Assembly (NCBI RefSeq): GCF_042159835.1
Contig: NZ_JBBVGT010000003.1
Span: forward strand, 372,001 to 436,000
Length of the DNA stretch: 64,000 nucleotides
Direction: 5' to 3'
Origin: Albibacterium profundi
GTDB lineage: Bacteria; Bacteroidota; Bacteroidia; Sphingobacteriales; Sphingobacteriaceae
The notes below the pieces were generated by a model. It was not told where the DNA came from and ran no database searches. It saw nothing but the letters and a program-made list of their open reading frames with translations. Numbering within the stretch: position 1 is the stretch's first letter; each line of letters starts with the position of its first letter. Below are positions 8,479 to 17,011 of this stretch, one piece after another. Both the position numbers and the translations under genes were made by a program.

Positions 8479-9330
8479 TTACATAATTATTTTCTCAATA
8501 GGCATTACAACAATACCTTGTGCGCCGAACGATTTCAGGTTGTTGATCTTTTCCCAGAAATCTTGTTCTGAAATAACCGTATGAACGGCTACCCAGCCTT
8601 CTTCTGCAAGAGGAATTACGGTCGGACTTTTTACGCCCGGAAGAATATCTAATATCCCATCGAGTCCTTCTTTTTTAACATTTAAAACCACGTATTTGGT
8701 TTCCTTTGCTCGCAAAACCGACTGCACACGCTGTAGAAGTTCTTCAACAACCGAGTGTTCCTTAATGTCCTTTTTTCCGATAAGAATCGCCTGCGAAGAC
8801 AGTACATCAGCAAAAGGTTCCAGTCCGTTATTTCTTAATGTACTGCCTGTGGATACGATGTCACAAATAGCATCACTAAGACCTAATCCAGGACCAATCT
8901 CTACTGAACCGGAAATGGTTCTGATATCGGCTTTGATTTGATGCTGATCAAGAAATTTTTGTAGAATTATCGGATAGGATGTAGCGATTGATTTTCCATT
9001 TAAATCGTCAATATAGTTCAGCGGTTTTTCCTTTGGTATCGCAATTTTCAACGTACACTTTCCGAAGCCTAGGGCTTGGAGGTATTCTACTGAAACTTCT
9101 TTTTCTTTGATGACGTTTTCTCCAACGATGCCCAGATCAGCGATGCCGTCTTGAACATATTCAGGGATATCGTCGTCTCTTAGAAATAAGATCTCTAGTG
9201 GAAAATTTGCGACAGAAGTAATAAGAGAGCTTTTATAGTTCTCGAAAGAAAGTCCACAGTTTTTAAGAAGTTCGACTGATTTTTCGTTAAGGCGACCAGA
9301 TTTTTGGATGGCTATTTTTAATGCTTTCAA
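8479..9330 (-). CDS. hisG: HisG: ATP phosphoribosyltransferase, long form
   Basis: First enzyme of histidine synthesis, 283 residues, so the long (HisG-L) type with a C-terminal ACT-like regulatory domain from about residue 210 and no need for HisZ. IAIQKSGRL, DLGIVGENV, IATSYPIIL and the phosphate loop DIVSTGSTLRNNGL are visible. The start is a TTG at 9328-9330: no in-frame ATG lies between it and an upstream stop. Expression is probably controlled by the leader peptide 60 bp upstream and by histidine feedback (family knowledge). Confidence 0.96.
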   Translation of the reverse strand: MKALKIAIQKSGRLNEKSVELLKNCGLSFENYKSSLITSVANFPLEILFLRDDDIPEYVQDGIADLGIVGENVIKEKEVSVEYLQALGFGKCTLKIAIPKEKPLNYIDDLNGKSIATSYPIILQKFLDQHQIKADIRTISGSVEIGPGLGLSDAICDIVSTGSTLRNNGLEPFADVLSSQAILIGKKDIKEHSVVEELLQRVQSVLRAKETKYVVLNVKKEGLDGILDILPGVKSPTVIPLAEEGWVAVHTVISEQDFWEKINNLKSFGAQGIVVMPIEKIIM

Positions 9331-9344
9331 AAGATATAATTATT

Positions 9345-9386
9345 AATAAAAAATTTAACACTTGGGTTTACGCTCCACGTAGAAAC
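9345..9386 (-). promoter_or_regulatory. Weak hairpin plus T-run between his leader and hisG (possible attenuator part)
   Basis: On the minus strand an imperfect stem (GTT..TACG paired with CGTA..AAC across 9366-9386) is followed about 12 bases later by six T residues at 9348-9353, then the hisG start. The stem is weak and not adjacent to the T-run, so I cannot call it a classical terminator. It is recorded because of its position. Confidence 0.3.
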
Positions 9387-9389
9387 ATA

Positions 9390-9449
9390 CTAATATAAAT
9401 CGCCACAATGGCGATGGAAATGTAGATGATGTCGGTTTGCGTAATTCAT
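9390..9449 (-). CDS. Histidine leader peptide (candidate attenuator)
   Basis: A 19-codon ORF, ATG at 9447-9449 and TAG at 9390-9392, encodes MNYANRHHLHFHRHCGDLY. Five His codons, all CAT, fall within eight codons (7, 8, 10, 12, 14). It lies in the 5' leader of the his operon, about 40 bases downstream of a consensus promoter and 60 bases upstream of hisG. Codons 12-17 contain a perfect 7-bp hairpin (ATCGCCA, loop TTG, TGGCGAT) followed by a U-rich run. Ribosome stalling at His codons during histidine shortage is the known logic of enterobacterial hisL; its use here is inferred from this arrangement. Confidence 0.75.
   Translation of the reverse strand: MNYANRHHLHFHRHCGDLY
9399..9415 (-). promoter_or_regulatory. 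Hairpin inside the His leader ORF
   Basis: Perfect inverted repeat, 7-bp arms at 9399-9405 and 9409-9415 with a 3-base loop, overlapping His codons 12 and 14. On the transcript it is followed by UUUAUAUUAG, so it could act as a pause hairpin or a minimal terminator that a stalled ribosome would block. The mechanism is not established. Confidence 0.5.
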
Positions 9450-9484
9450 GTCTTTTTTAACCAATAATTGCTTGCATTGAATTG

Positions 9485-9515
9485 CAAATATAGTTGCTTT
9501 TTTATGCTATGCAAA
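9485..9515 (-). promoter_or_regulatory. his operon promoter (Bacteroidota consensus)
   Basis: On the minus strand TTTG (9512-9515) is separated by exactly 19 bases from TATATTTG (9485-9492), a perfect match to the Bacteroidota TTTG-N19-TAnnTTTG promoter. Transcription would start near 9478, giving a leader of about 30 bases before the His-rich ORF and about 150 before hisG. Confidence 0.8.
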
Positions 9516-9669
9516 TTAAATCACAAATAATAACATGTTTTTGTTAAGAATTTATCAATTCAACGTGGTGGGATTTTCTTCAGAACGTAGAGCTGTATTT
9601 ATTTTTCGTTATTCATCCAATTTAACATTAATTCATGTAAATTGTGTTCATAATCATTGTTAGACAGAT

Positions 9670-12120
9670 ATGATCGAAAAGTTTAATACAGCTCAGAAGC
9701 TACGGGAAGAATGGAACAATCAATACGAAGAGGAAATTCACCATACCAATAACCCCGTGTTAGATCCGCCGAGTATAGAGAAGAAATATTTAAAACCAAT
9801 CAGGCAGTTCATCCAGCAGGACAACAGCTTTTATTTTCACGACGGAGTCGCCACAGTTGAAGTTAAGGTGGTAAGCGACGAGATTATTCGCGTGCGTCTG
9901 GCGCCGAATTCAAGTTTTTTAAAGGACTTCTCTTATGCGGTTAGTAATTCGACTCAGCACGTAGATTTATTTGATCTCACAGAAGACGACACGAGCTATC
10001 GTGTGAGAACAAACACAGTAACATGCGTTATAGAGAAAGAGACAGCGCTCGTGTCCTTTGTGGATCGAGATGGCAAGGTATTCAGTAAGGATGCTACGCC
10101 GATGCATTGGGAGGAAAACGCAGACTTCGGTGGATATTATGTTTACAACACCAAAGATGCTGCTCCTAACGAGAGTTTTTTTGGTTTGGGTGATAAGCCG
10201 ACTCACCTCAACTTGCGTGGTAAACGACTTGTTAATTGGAATTCAGATACCTATTCCTTCGGCTTTAATCGTGATCCGCTATATAAAAGTATCCCCTTTT
10301 ATGTTGGGTTAAAGGATGGAGAGGCTTATGGTATTTTTTTCGACAATACATTTAAGACCTATTTTGATTTCGCAGCCGAGGATCCTGCAAAAACCAGCTT
10401 TTGGTCTGAGGGTGGTGAACTTCAATATTATTATATCCACGGCCCAGCCATGGAGGATGTAATCAAACGCTATCATTTATTAACCGGGACGCATTATTTG
10501 CCTCCGAAATGGGCACTAGGTTATCATCAATGCCGATGGAGCTATTATCCTGAGGCGAAGGTTCGCGACTTAGCCAAACAGTTTAGAGATCGGAAAATTC
10601 CGTGTGATGCGATTTATTTGGATATCGATTATATGGATGGCTACCGTTGTTTTACATGGAATAAAAAGTATTTCCCCGACCATAAGAAAATGATAGCCGA
10701 TCTGTCGGAAGACGGATTTCAAACGGTAGTCATGATTGATCCTGGAATCAAAGTAGATGAGAACTACTGGGTATATAAAGAAGCCGATAAAAATAATTAT
10801 TTCTGTCGCCGTGGTGATGACTATTTTATGGAGGGTTATGTATGGCCGGGTCGTTGTAAATTTCCTGATTTTACCAATCCCGAAGTCAGGAAATGGTGGG
10901 GTGGGCTTTATAAAGATTTAGTGGACAGCGGCGTTTCGGGCGTATGGAACGATATGAACGAACCGGCTGTTTTCGGCAGAGGTACCTTTCCTAATGATGT
11001 GCGTCATCAGTTTGATGGGCAGCGGGGATCGCATCGGAAAGCGCATAATATTTATGGAATGCAAATGGTTCGGGCCACTTACGACGGATTAAAGGCCTTG
11101 CTGCATGGTAAACGACCTTTTACCATTACACGAGCAGCCTATTCCGGTACGCAGCGGTACGCATCCGTGTGGACCGGCGATAATGTGGCGACTTGGGAAC
11201 ATCTGAAAATTGGTTCATTACAGTTGCAGCGCTTAGCTATGTCCGGGCTATCATTCTGCGGCACCGATATCGGCGGATTTAGTGGTGAGCCGAGTGCAGA
11301 GCTTTTTAGTCGCTGGTTGCAATTTGGTGTATTCTCTCCCTTTATGAGAGCTCACTCGGCCGGTGATACAGCTGAAAGAGAGCCTTGGAGCTTCGGTGAA
11401 GAATATGAAGCTATTAATAGGAAATTTATTGAGCTGCGCTATCAGCTACTGTCATATATATATACTGTATTCAGAGAGCATGCGGTTGCCGGTAAGCCGA
11501 TACTCAAACCATTAATTATGTTGGAGCAGAGTGACGATAATCACAACCGGGAGGAGGAGTTCTCTTTTGGTGATAAGATTTTGGTGTCACCGGTCTTGGA
11601 AGATGGACAGCGTGTAAAAACAATTTACCTGCCCAAAGGTTATTGGTATGACTACTGGACGCATGCTTTAATGACTGGTGGGGAGGAACATTCTATAGAA
11701 ACCCCTCTCGATCAGATGCCAATGTTTATCAAAGCAGGTACGGTATTGCCAATTAATCCGATTATGCAACATGTGAATGAAAAAGTGATGGATGACCTAG
11801 CGTTGAATATCTATTATCTGAATGGAAGCCTCGACTCTAATTTATACGAAGATGATGGGGAGTCTTATGCCTATGAAAATGAGTATTACATAGATAAGAA
11901 ATTTAAGCTACAAGGGACAGAAACGTCATTGACCGTGCAGCAAAGCCGAGAAGGACGCTATCATACGCCTTATACAAGCTATAAAATTAAGCTGATCGGC
12001 CTGCCGTTCAACATAAATAAAATATTGGTCGATAACGATTCTGTTGATTTCGAGAAAGATAAAGACGGAAGCTTGCATTTGGTAGTGGGAAAGGGTTTTG
12101 ATAAGATTATGGTGTCTTAA
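9670..12120 (+). CDS. Glycoside hydrolase family 31 alpha-glucosidase
   Basis: An 816-residue GH31 enzyme. The catalytic nucleophile is D428 in GVWNDMNEPAVF and the acid/base is D504 in SVWTGDNVATW; GTDIGGF and FMRAHSAGD are further family blocks. An N-terminal beta-sandwich precedes the barrel, which begins near WALGYHQCRWSYY, and C-terminal beta domains follow. No signal peptide, so it is probably cytoplasmic. It sits 17 bp before glgB and heads a probable GH31-glgB-glgA-glgC operon, which suggests it hydrolyses glycogen- or maltodextrin-derived alpha-glucosides. Exact linkage preference cannot be told from sequence. Confidence 0.93.
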   Translation: MIEKFNTAQKLREEWNNQYEEEIHHTNNPVLDPPSIEKKYLKPIRQFIQQDNSFYFHDGVATVEVKVVSDEIIRVRLAPNSSFLKDFSYAVSNSTQHVDLFDLTEDDTSYRVRTNTVTCVIEKETALVSFVDRDGKVFSKDATPMHWEENADFGGYYVYNTKDAAPNESFFGLGDKPTHLNLRGKRLVNWNSDTYSFGFNRDPLYKSIPFYVGLKDGEAYGIFFDNTFKTYFDFAAEDPAKTSFWSEGGELQYYYIHGPAMEDVIKRYHLLTGTHYLPPKWALGYHQCRWSYYPEAKVRDLAKQFRDRKIPCDAIYLDIDYMDGYRCFTWNKKYFPDHKKMIADLSEDGFQTVVMIDPGIKVDENYWVYKEADKNNYFCRRGDDYFMEGYVWPGRCKFPDFTNPEVRKWWGGLYKDLVDSGVSGVWNDMNEPAVFGRGTFPNDVRHQFDGQRGSHRKAHNIYGMQMVRATYDGLKALLHGKRPFTITRAAYSGTQRYASVWTGDNVATWEHLKIGSLQLQRLAMSGLSFCGTDIGGFSGEPSAELFSRWLQFGVFSPFMRAHSAGDTAEREPWSFGEEYEAINRKFIELRYQLLSYIYTVFREHAVAGKPILKPLIMLEQSDDNHNREEEFSFGDKILVSPVLEDGQRVKTIYLPKGYWYDYWTHALMTGGEEHSIETPLDQMPMFIKAGTVLPINPIMQHVNEKVMDDLALNIYYLNGSLDSNLYEDDGESYAYENEYYIDKKFKLQGTETSLTVQQSREGRYHTPYTSYKIKLIGLPFNINKILVDNDSVDFEKDKDGSLHLVVGKGFDKIMVS

Positions 12121-12125
12121 AAAAG

Positions 12126-12133
12126 AAAGGAGG
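12126..12133 (+). promoter_or_regulatory. Strong Shine-Dalgarno before glgB
   Basis: AAAGGAGG ends 7 bases before the second ATG (12141) and 4 before the first (12138), so it supports the 12141 start. Such a full-length SD is unusual here: nearly all other genes in the window have A-rich leaders without one, as is typical of Bacteroidota. Confidence 0.65.
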
Positions 12134-12140
12134 TTCTATG

Positions 12141-14054
12141 ATGGATTCGGTTGAAGCCATTTCAAAGTTTTCTGATTTTGATATTGGATTATTTAAAGCG
12201 GGCAAACATTACAGGCTTTATGAAAAGTTTGGTGCCCATGTTTTGAATTATGGCGATTATAAGGGAACCTACTTTGCAGTGTGGGCTCCCAATGCGGCAG
12301 CAGTATCCGTTATCGGAAACTTTAATTCATGGAACCGCTACGCACATCCGCTTTATGTTCGTTGGGATGAGTCTGGGATTTGGGAAGGTTTCATACCACA
12401 CGTCGAATTAGGGGAGATCTATAAATATGCTATTGAAACACAAGAAGGCGTCTTGATAGAAAAAGGTGACCCCTTTGCATTGCAATGGGAAACACCTCCT
12501 AAAACTGCATCACTTGTCCAGACTACCTGGCATGAGTGGCAAGATCAGGCTTGGATGGAAAAGCGACGCGAGAAAAATGCATTGAATACACCGATGGCCG
12601 TTTACGAAATGCATTTGGGATCGTGGATACGTGATCCTGACAAGCCGGATGAACATTTAAATTATCGACAAATAGCCGATAAGCTTGTGCCCTATATTTT
12701 GGAGTGCGGTTTCACTCACGTAGAGTTTATGCCGGTCATGGAATATCCCTATGGGCCTTCATGGGGATACCAGATTACGGGCTTCTTTGCACCCAGCTCA
12801 CGCTTCGGGTCACCTCAAGATTTGATGTACTTGATCGAACAACTCCATTTACATGATATTGGCGTTATATTCGACTGGGTGCCATCACATTTTCCGGGCG
12901 ATAGTCACGGCCTGTATGAATTCGACGGAACCCATATGTACGAGCATGCTGATCCGAAAAAAGGTTATCATCCCGATTGGAACTCCTATATTTTCAATTA
13001 CGGTCGTCATGAAGTCAGGTCGTTTTTGATTAGCAATGCGCTTTTTTGGTTAGATCGTTACCACGTTGATGCGCTCCGCGTTGATGCCGTTGCATCCATG
13101 CTTTATCTCGATTATTCAAGAAAAGAAGGCGAGTGGATTCCAAATGAGCTCGGCGGCCGAGAGAATTTGGAAGCGGTCAGCTTTCTCAAGGAATTCAATG
13201 AAACCGTTTATCAGGAATATCCGGATATACAGACCATCGCCGAAGAGTCGACCGCCTGGCCGGGGGTCAGCAGCCCTACCTTTGCGGGGGGCTTGGGTTT
13301 TGGGATGAAATGGATGATGGGCTGGATGAACGACACATTAGCCTATTTTAGCGAGGACCCCATTTATCGTAAATATATCCACGGAAAAATCACCTTCAGC
13401 ACGGTTTACGCATTTGCCGAAAACTTTATGCTGCCCTTGTCTCATGATGAAGTGGTGCATGGGAAACGTTCGTTACTCAACAAAATGCCGGGCGACCGGT
13501 GGCAGCAATTTGCTAATTTGCGATTGTTGTATCTGTATATGTACACGCATCCCGGTACGAAACTGCTTTTCATGGGGGGCGAGTTTGGGCAAAGCTCGGA
13601 ATGGAACTTCGATCAGTCGTTGGACTGGCACCTAATGCAGTATGCTGAGCATATGGGTTTGTTCGAGCTTGTTAAAGGATTGAACTTCTTCTACCGCTCA
13701 GAACCTGCTCTCTATGAGATATCTTTTAGAAGTGATGGCTTTCGATGGATCGAAGCGGGAGACGCGGATAAATCGGTTTTAGTTTACCAAAGAAAAGGTA
13801 TTCGCAGTAAGGATGACTTGGTAATCGTATTAAATATGACGCCGGTATTTCATGAGAACTTTAGGGTGGGGATGCCGGCTGGCGGACGTTGGGAGGTTGT
13901 TTTCAATTCTGATGAGGTCGATTATAGCGGTTCTGGAGTTTCCTCCTTTTCGGTTAATACGGAAGCCATTTCTTGGATGAATCAAGCAGTATCGGCGGAA
14001 CTGAAGTTGCCGCCTTTAGGAGGGCTTGTTCTGAAAAGGAAGCAGGTGGGTTGA
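12141..14054 (+). CDS. glgB: GlgB: 1,4-alpha-glucan branching enzyme
   Basis: A GH13 subfamily 9 enzyme of about 637 residues that introduces alpha-1,6 branches into glycogen. An N-terminal CBM48 domain (YFAVWAPNAAAVSVIGNFN) precedes the barrel. Catalytic blocks are DALRVDAVASM (nucleophile Asp near residue 315), TIAEESTAWPG (acid/base Glu near 369) and LSHDEVVHGK. The C-terminal all-beta domain is present, and the length is that of the shorter branching enzymes. Start chosen at 12141 because of the SD spacing. Confidence 0.95.
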   Translation: MDSVEAISKFSDFDIGLFKAGKHYRLYEKFGAHVLNYGDYKGTYFAVWAPNAAAVSVIGNFNSWNRYAHPLYVRWDESGIWEGFIPHVELGEIYKYAIETQEGVLIEKGDPFALQWETPPKTASLVQTTWHEWQDQAWMEKRREKNALNTPMAVYEMHLGSWIRDPDKPDEHLNYRQIADKLVPYILECGFTHVEFMPVMEYPYGPSWGYQITGFFAPSSRFGSPQDLMYLIEQLHLHDIGVIFDWVPSHFPGDSHGLYEFDGTHMYEHADPKKGYHPDWNSYIFNYGRHEVRSFLISNALFWLDRYHVDALRVDAVASMLYLDYSRKEGEWIPNELGGRENLEAVSFLKEFNETVYQEYPDIQTIAEESTAWPGVSSPTFAGGLGFGMKWMMGWMNDTLAYFSEDPIYRKYIHGKITFSTVYAFAENFMLPLSHDEVVHGKRSLLNKMPGDRWQQFANLRLLYLYMYTHPGTKLLFMGGEFGQSSEWNFDQSLDWHLMQYAEHMGLFELVKGLNFFYRSEPALYEISFRSDGFRWIEAGDADKSVLVYQRKGIRSKDDLVIVLNMTPVFHENFRVGMPAGGRWEVVFNSDEVDYSGSGVSSFSVNTEAISWMNQAVSAELKLPPLGGLVLKRKQVG

Positions 14055-14070
14055 TCTAACATTTTTTGAC

Positions 14071-15507
14071 ATGAAAGTTTACCATATAAGTGCTGAATGC
14101 TATCCGGTCGCCAAAGTAGGCGGCCTTGGTGATGTAGTGGGTGCGCTACCCAAATATCAGAACCGCTTGGGGATAGACGCATCAGTGATCATGCCTTGGT
14201 ACGACTGTGCTTTTGTTAATGAACGCTGCTTTATATCAATTTTTACAGGGGAGATTAAGATTGGCACTCAAATCTATGATTATCATATAAGTAAAGAACG
14301 TGATAATGTCCTGGGATTCAGTTTGTATCTGGTCAAAATACCCGGTTTGTTGGATAGAAAAGACGTGTATGGCTATTCAGATGAGAGTATTCAGTTTATC
14401 GCTTTTCAACATGCTTTGCTCCATTGGCTTTCTGCCAGCCAGCCGGAACCTATTCTTTTGCACTGTCATGATCATCATAGCGGATTGATTCCTTTCTTTA
14501 TTGACTATGGCGAAGAATTTAAATCGTTACGAGGGATGCCAACTGTCGGTACAGTGCACAATGGACAATATCAAGGTTGGATGGGTTGGGATCAAGCGGT
14601 TTTGATGCCAGCGTTCGATTGGGCTCATCGGGGGCTTCTGGATTGGAATGGGGTGATCAACCCCTTGGCAGCATTAATTAAATGTTGTTGGGCTTATACC
14701 ACGGTCTCTGAAGGCTATTTGGAAGAATTGTTTGGTAAAGCTAATGGGCTGGAAGCACTGTTTGCATCAGAAAGTCAAAAGTCGCATGGCATTGTCAATG
14801 GAATTGATTCAGAGGTATGGCATCCGATGAAAGACGCCTTGATTAAGTTTGCGTTCGATCATACAAACCTAGAAGGCAAACGGAAGAACAAAATGACTTT
14901 TTGCAAGCAGCATGGACTCACTTATCGCTTGCCTTTATTCTCGTTTATCGGTCGCTTAGTCCATGAAAAAGGTGCGGATCTGTTGCCAGCCTTCATAGAG
15001 GCCGCTATAAAAGCTTTTCCTGACCAGTTCAATATGATGATTTTGGGCTCGGGCGATGCGGAAACCGAAAGTAAATTGATTGCACTATCCGAACGCTTTG
15101 CGAAGAATGTCGTTGTGACAATCGGTTATGATGAGTCTTTGTCTCATCGCATCTACGCTAGCTCTGACTTCTTGCTGATGCCGTCGAGGGTAGAACCCTG
15201 TGGTCTGAACCAATTGTATGCGATGCAGTATGGCACGATGCCTATCGTGCGTAAAACAGGCGGTTTAGCCGATACAGTGGTCGATATTTCGCAAGATGGA
15301 TATGGTATCTCGTTCGAAAATAGCACCGTATCTGAGATGTTGGAGGCTATGGCTCAGGCTGTGGCTCTCTATACCCGTAAAAATTTGCTAAATCAGAAGC
15401 GGAAATTGATGATGGAGCAAGATTTTTCATGGGAGTCATCTGCTGATAAATATAAATCACTGTACCAGTCGCTTTGGGCAGACTGGGAGAAGCTTAGTAA
15501 AAAATAG
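14071..15507 (+). CDS. glgA: GlgA: glycogen synthase (ADP-glucose type)
   Basis: A GT5 glycosyltransferase of 478 residues. K15-V-G-G-L is the ADP-glucose-binding KxGGL motif near the N-terminus. HCHDHHSG and GTVHNGQYQG belong to the N-terminal Rossmann domain. FIGRLVHEKGADLL and the PSRVEPCGLNQLYAMQYGT block, with its catalytic Glu and conserved Cys, belong to the C-terminal domain. It uses ADP-glucose made by the glgC product 33 bp downstream to extend glycogen chains that GlgB branches. Confidence 0.95.
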   Translation: MKVYHISAECYPVAKVGGLGDVVGALPKYQNRLGIDASVIMPWYDCAFVNERCFISIFTGEIKIGTQIYDYHISKERDNVLGFSLYLVKIPGLLDRKDVYGYSDESIQFIAFQHALLHWLSASQPEPILLHCHDHHSGLIPFFIDYGEEFKSLRGMPTVGTVHNGQYQGWMGWDQAVLMPAFDWAHRGLLDWNGVINPLAALIKCCWAYTTVSEGYLEELFGKANGLEALFASESQKSHGIVNGIDSEVWHPMKDALIKFAFDHTNLEGKRKNKMTFCKQHGLTYRLPLFSFIGRLVHEKGADLLPAFIEAAIKAFPDQFNMMILGSGDAETESKLIALSERFAKNVVVTIGYDESLSHRIYASSDFLLMPSRVEPCGLNQLYAMQYGTMPIVRKTGGLADTVVDISQDGYGISFENSTVSEMLEAMAQAVALYTRKNLLNQKRKLMMEQDFSWESSADKYKSLYQSLWADWEKLSKK

Positions 15508-15539
15508 CCAGTATTAATCAATGACTTAAATTATAGCTT

Positions 15540-16814
15540 ATGAAATCGAATGTAATTTCCATTGTTCTAGGAGGAGGGCGGGGAACCCGATTAAATCCGC
15601 TGACGTTGACTCGTTCAAAACCAGCGGTTCCCATTGCAGGTAAATATCGATTGGTTGATATTCCAATATCGAATTGTTTGAACTCAGGCTTAAACCGGAT
15701 TTTCGTTCTAACGCAATATAACTCCGCCTCCTTAAACTCACACATCAAAAACACTTATAATTTTAGTGTTTTTGATAAAGGCTTTGTCGATATCCTTGCA
15801 GCTGAACAAAATATGGACGGCGATCGCTGGTATCAAGGTACAGCCGACGCTGTACGTAGAATACGCCGCTACTTGGAGGTGCACGATTACGATTACATTC
15901 TTATTTTATCGGGCGACCAATTGTATCAAATGGATTTCCAGGAACTGATCGACTTCCACATCAACAACAAGGCTAAAATTACGTTGGCCACCATACCTGT
16001 GAGCGCAAAAGATGCGACATCCTTCGGTATCCTCAAGTCGAACGAGGAAAGTCACATTACCTCTTTTATAGAAAAGCCGAGTACCGATCTGCTTGGCGAA
16101 TGGAAATCGGAAGTGAGTGATGAAATGAAGAGTCAGGGTCGGGAACACTTGGCATCTATGGGAATCTACGTATTTGACAAAGGTGTCTTAGCTGATCTGC
16201 TCATAGAAAATGACGGCCTCGATTTTGGTAAGGAATTGATACCCTATGCAATTGAGAAATCGGATGTTTATAGCTATCAATATGATGGGTACTGGACGGA
16301 TATCGGGAATATTGATTCATTTTTTGAAGCCAATATTGGCTTGACTGACGATATTCCTGCTTTTAACTTATTTGACTCTAACATTATCTTCTCGCGCTCA
16401 CGAATGCTGCCGCCATCTAAATTTGCCGGTTGTCTGCTCGACCGCGTAATTGTTGCAGACGGCTGCATTGTCAATGCTGATAAAATTGAACGCTGTGTAA
16501 TTGGTGTCCGGTCACGAATAGGTAGAGGCACCGTTATGCGGAATACATACATGATGGGTGCTGATTATTATCAGGATTTGGATGAAATCGATAGATTCCA
16601 GAAACTTGGGAGACCATTGATTGGTGTCGGCGAGCGATGCTATATTGATAACACGATTATCGACAAAAGTGCTTGTATTGGCAATGACGTTCGTATAAAT
16701 GGAGGTCCTCATCTGGACGATGGCGATTTTGACACTCATACGGTAAGAGATGGAATTGTCGTTATCAAGAAAAAAGCAGTTATTCCGAACAATACGGTTA
16801 TCGGCACGATGTAG
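15540..16814 (+). CDS. glgC: GlgC: glucose-1-phosphate adenylyltransferase
   Basis: ADP-glucose pyrophosphorylase, 424 residues. The nucleotide-binding signature GGGRGTRLNPLTLTRSKPAV opens the protein; QGTADAVRR, ILSGDQLYQMD and the glucose-1-phosphate-binding FIEKPS block follow, and the C-terminal third is a left-handed beta-helix with regular hexapeptide repeats. It supplies ADP-glucose to GlgA and is usually allosterically controlled (family knowledge). Last gene before the terminator at 16826. Confidence 0.95.
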   Translation: MKSNVISIVLGGGRGTRLNPLTLTRSKPAVPIAGKYRLVDIPISNCLNSGLNRIFVLTQYNSASLNSHIKNTYNFSVFDKGFVDILAAEQNMDGDRWYQGTADAVRRIRRYLEVHDYDYILILSGDQLYQMDFQELIDFHINNKAKITLATIPVSAKDATSFGILKSNEESHITSFIEKPSTDLLGEWKSEVSDEMKSQGREHLASMGIYVFDKGVLADLLIENDGLDFGKELIPYAIEKSDVYSYQYDGYWTDIGNIDSFFEANIGLTDDIPAFNLFDSNIIFSRSRMLPPSKFAGCLLDRVIVADGCIVNADKIERCVIGVRSRIGRGTVMRNTYMMGADYYQDLDEIDRFQKLGRPLIGVGERCYIDNTIIDKSACIGNDVRINGGPHLDDGDFDTHTVRDGIVVIKKKAVIPNNTVIGTM

Positions 16815-16825
16815 ACCTAGGAAGG

Positions 16826-16872
16826 AAAAATACAAAATATTCGCTTTCTATTAACGAGTATTTTGTATTTTT
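16826..16872 (+). terminator. Terminator of the glycogen operon
   Basis: Arms at 16826-16843 and 16855-16872 pair over 18 bp with a single G-U-type mismatch and an 11-base loop, and a T-rich run follows. The right arm also contains TATTTTTG (16866-16873), which fits a TAnnTTTG box and could serve the next gene, though no -33 element is evident. Confidence 0.8.
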
Positions 16873-17011
16873 GTTTCTTAATGGGAACAATTCACGAATT
16901 AAACTATTCAGTTTTAGCGATTCATTATTCTTATTTCACTTCAGAAGATCGCCTTCGTAGGTTGGGAATTTTCCTTTACTTCAGTTTCATTCACCCTCTT
17001 AAATCATATTT

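Noticed and set aside
9366..9386. Classical rho-independent terminator before hisG
   Set aside because: The stem is imperfect and 12 bases from the T-run; kept only as a weak candidate part of an attenuator.
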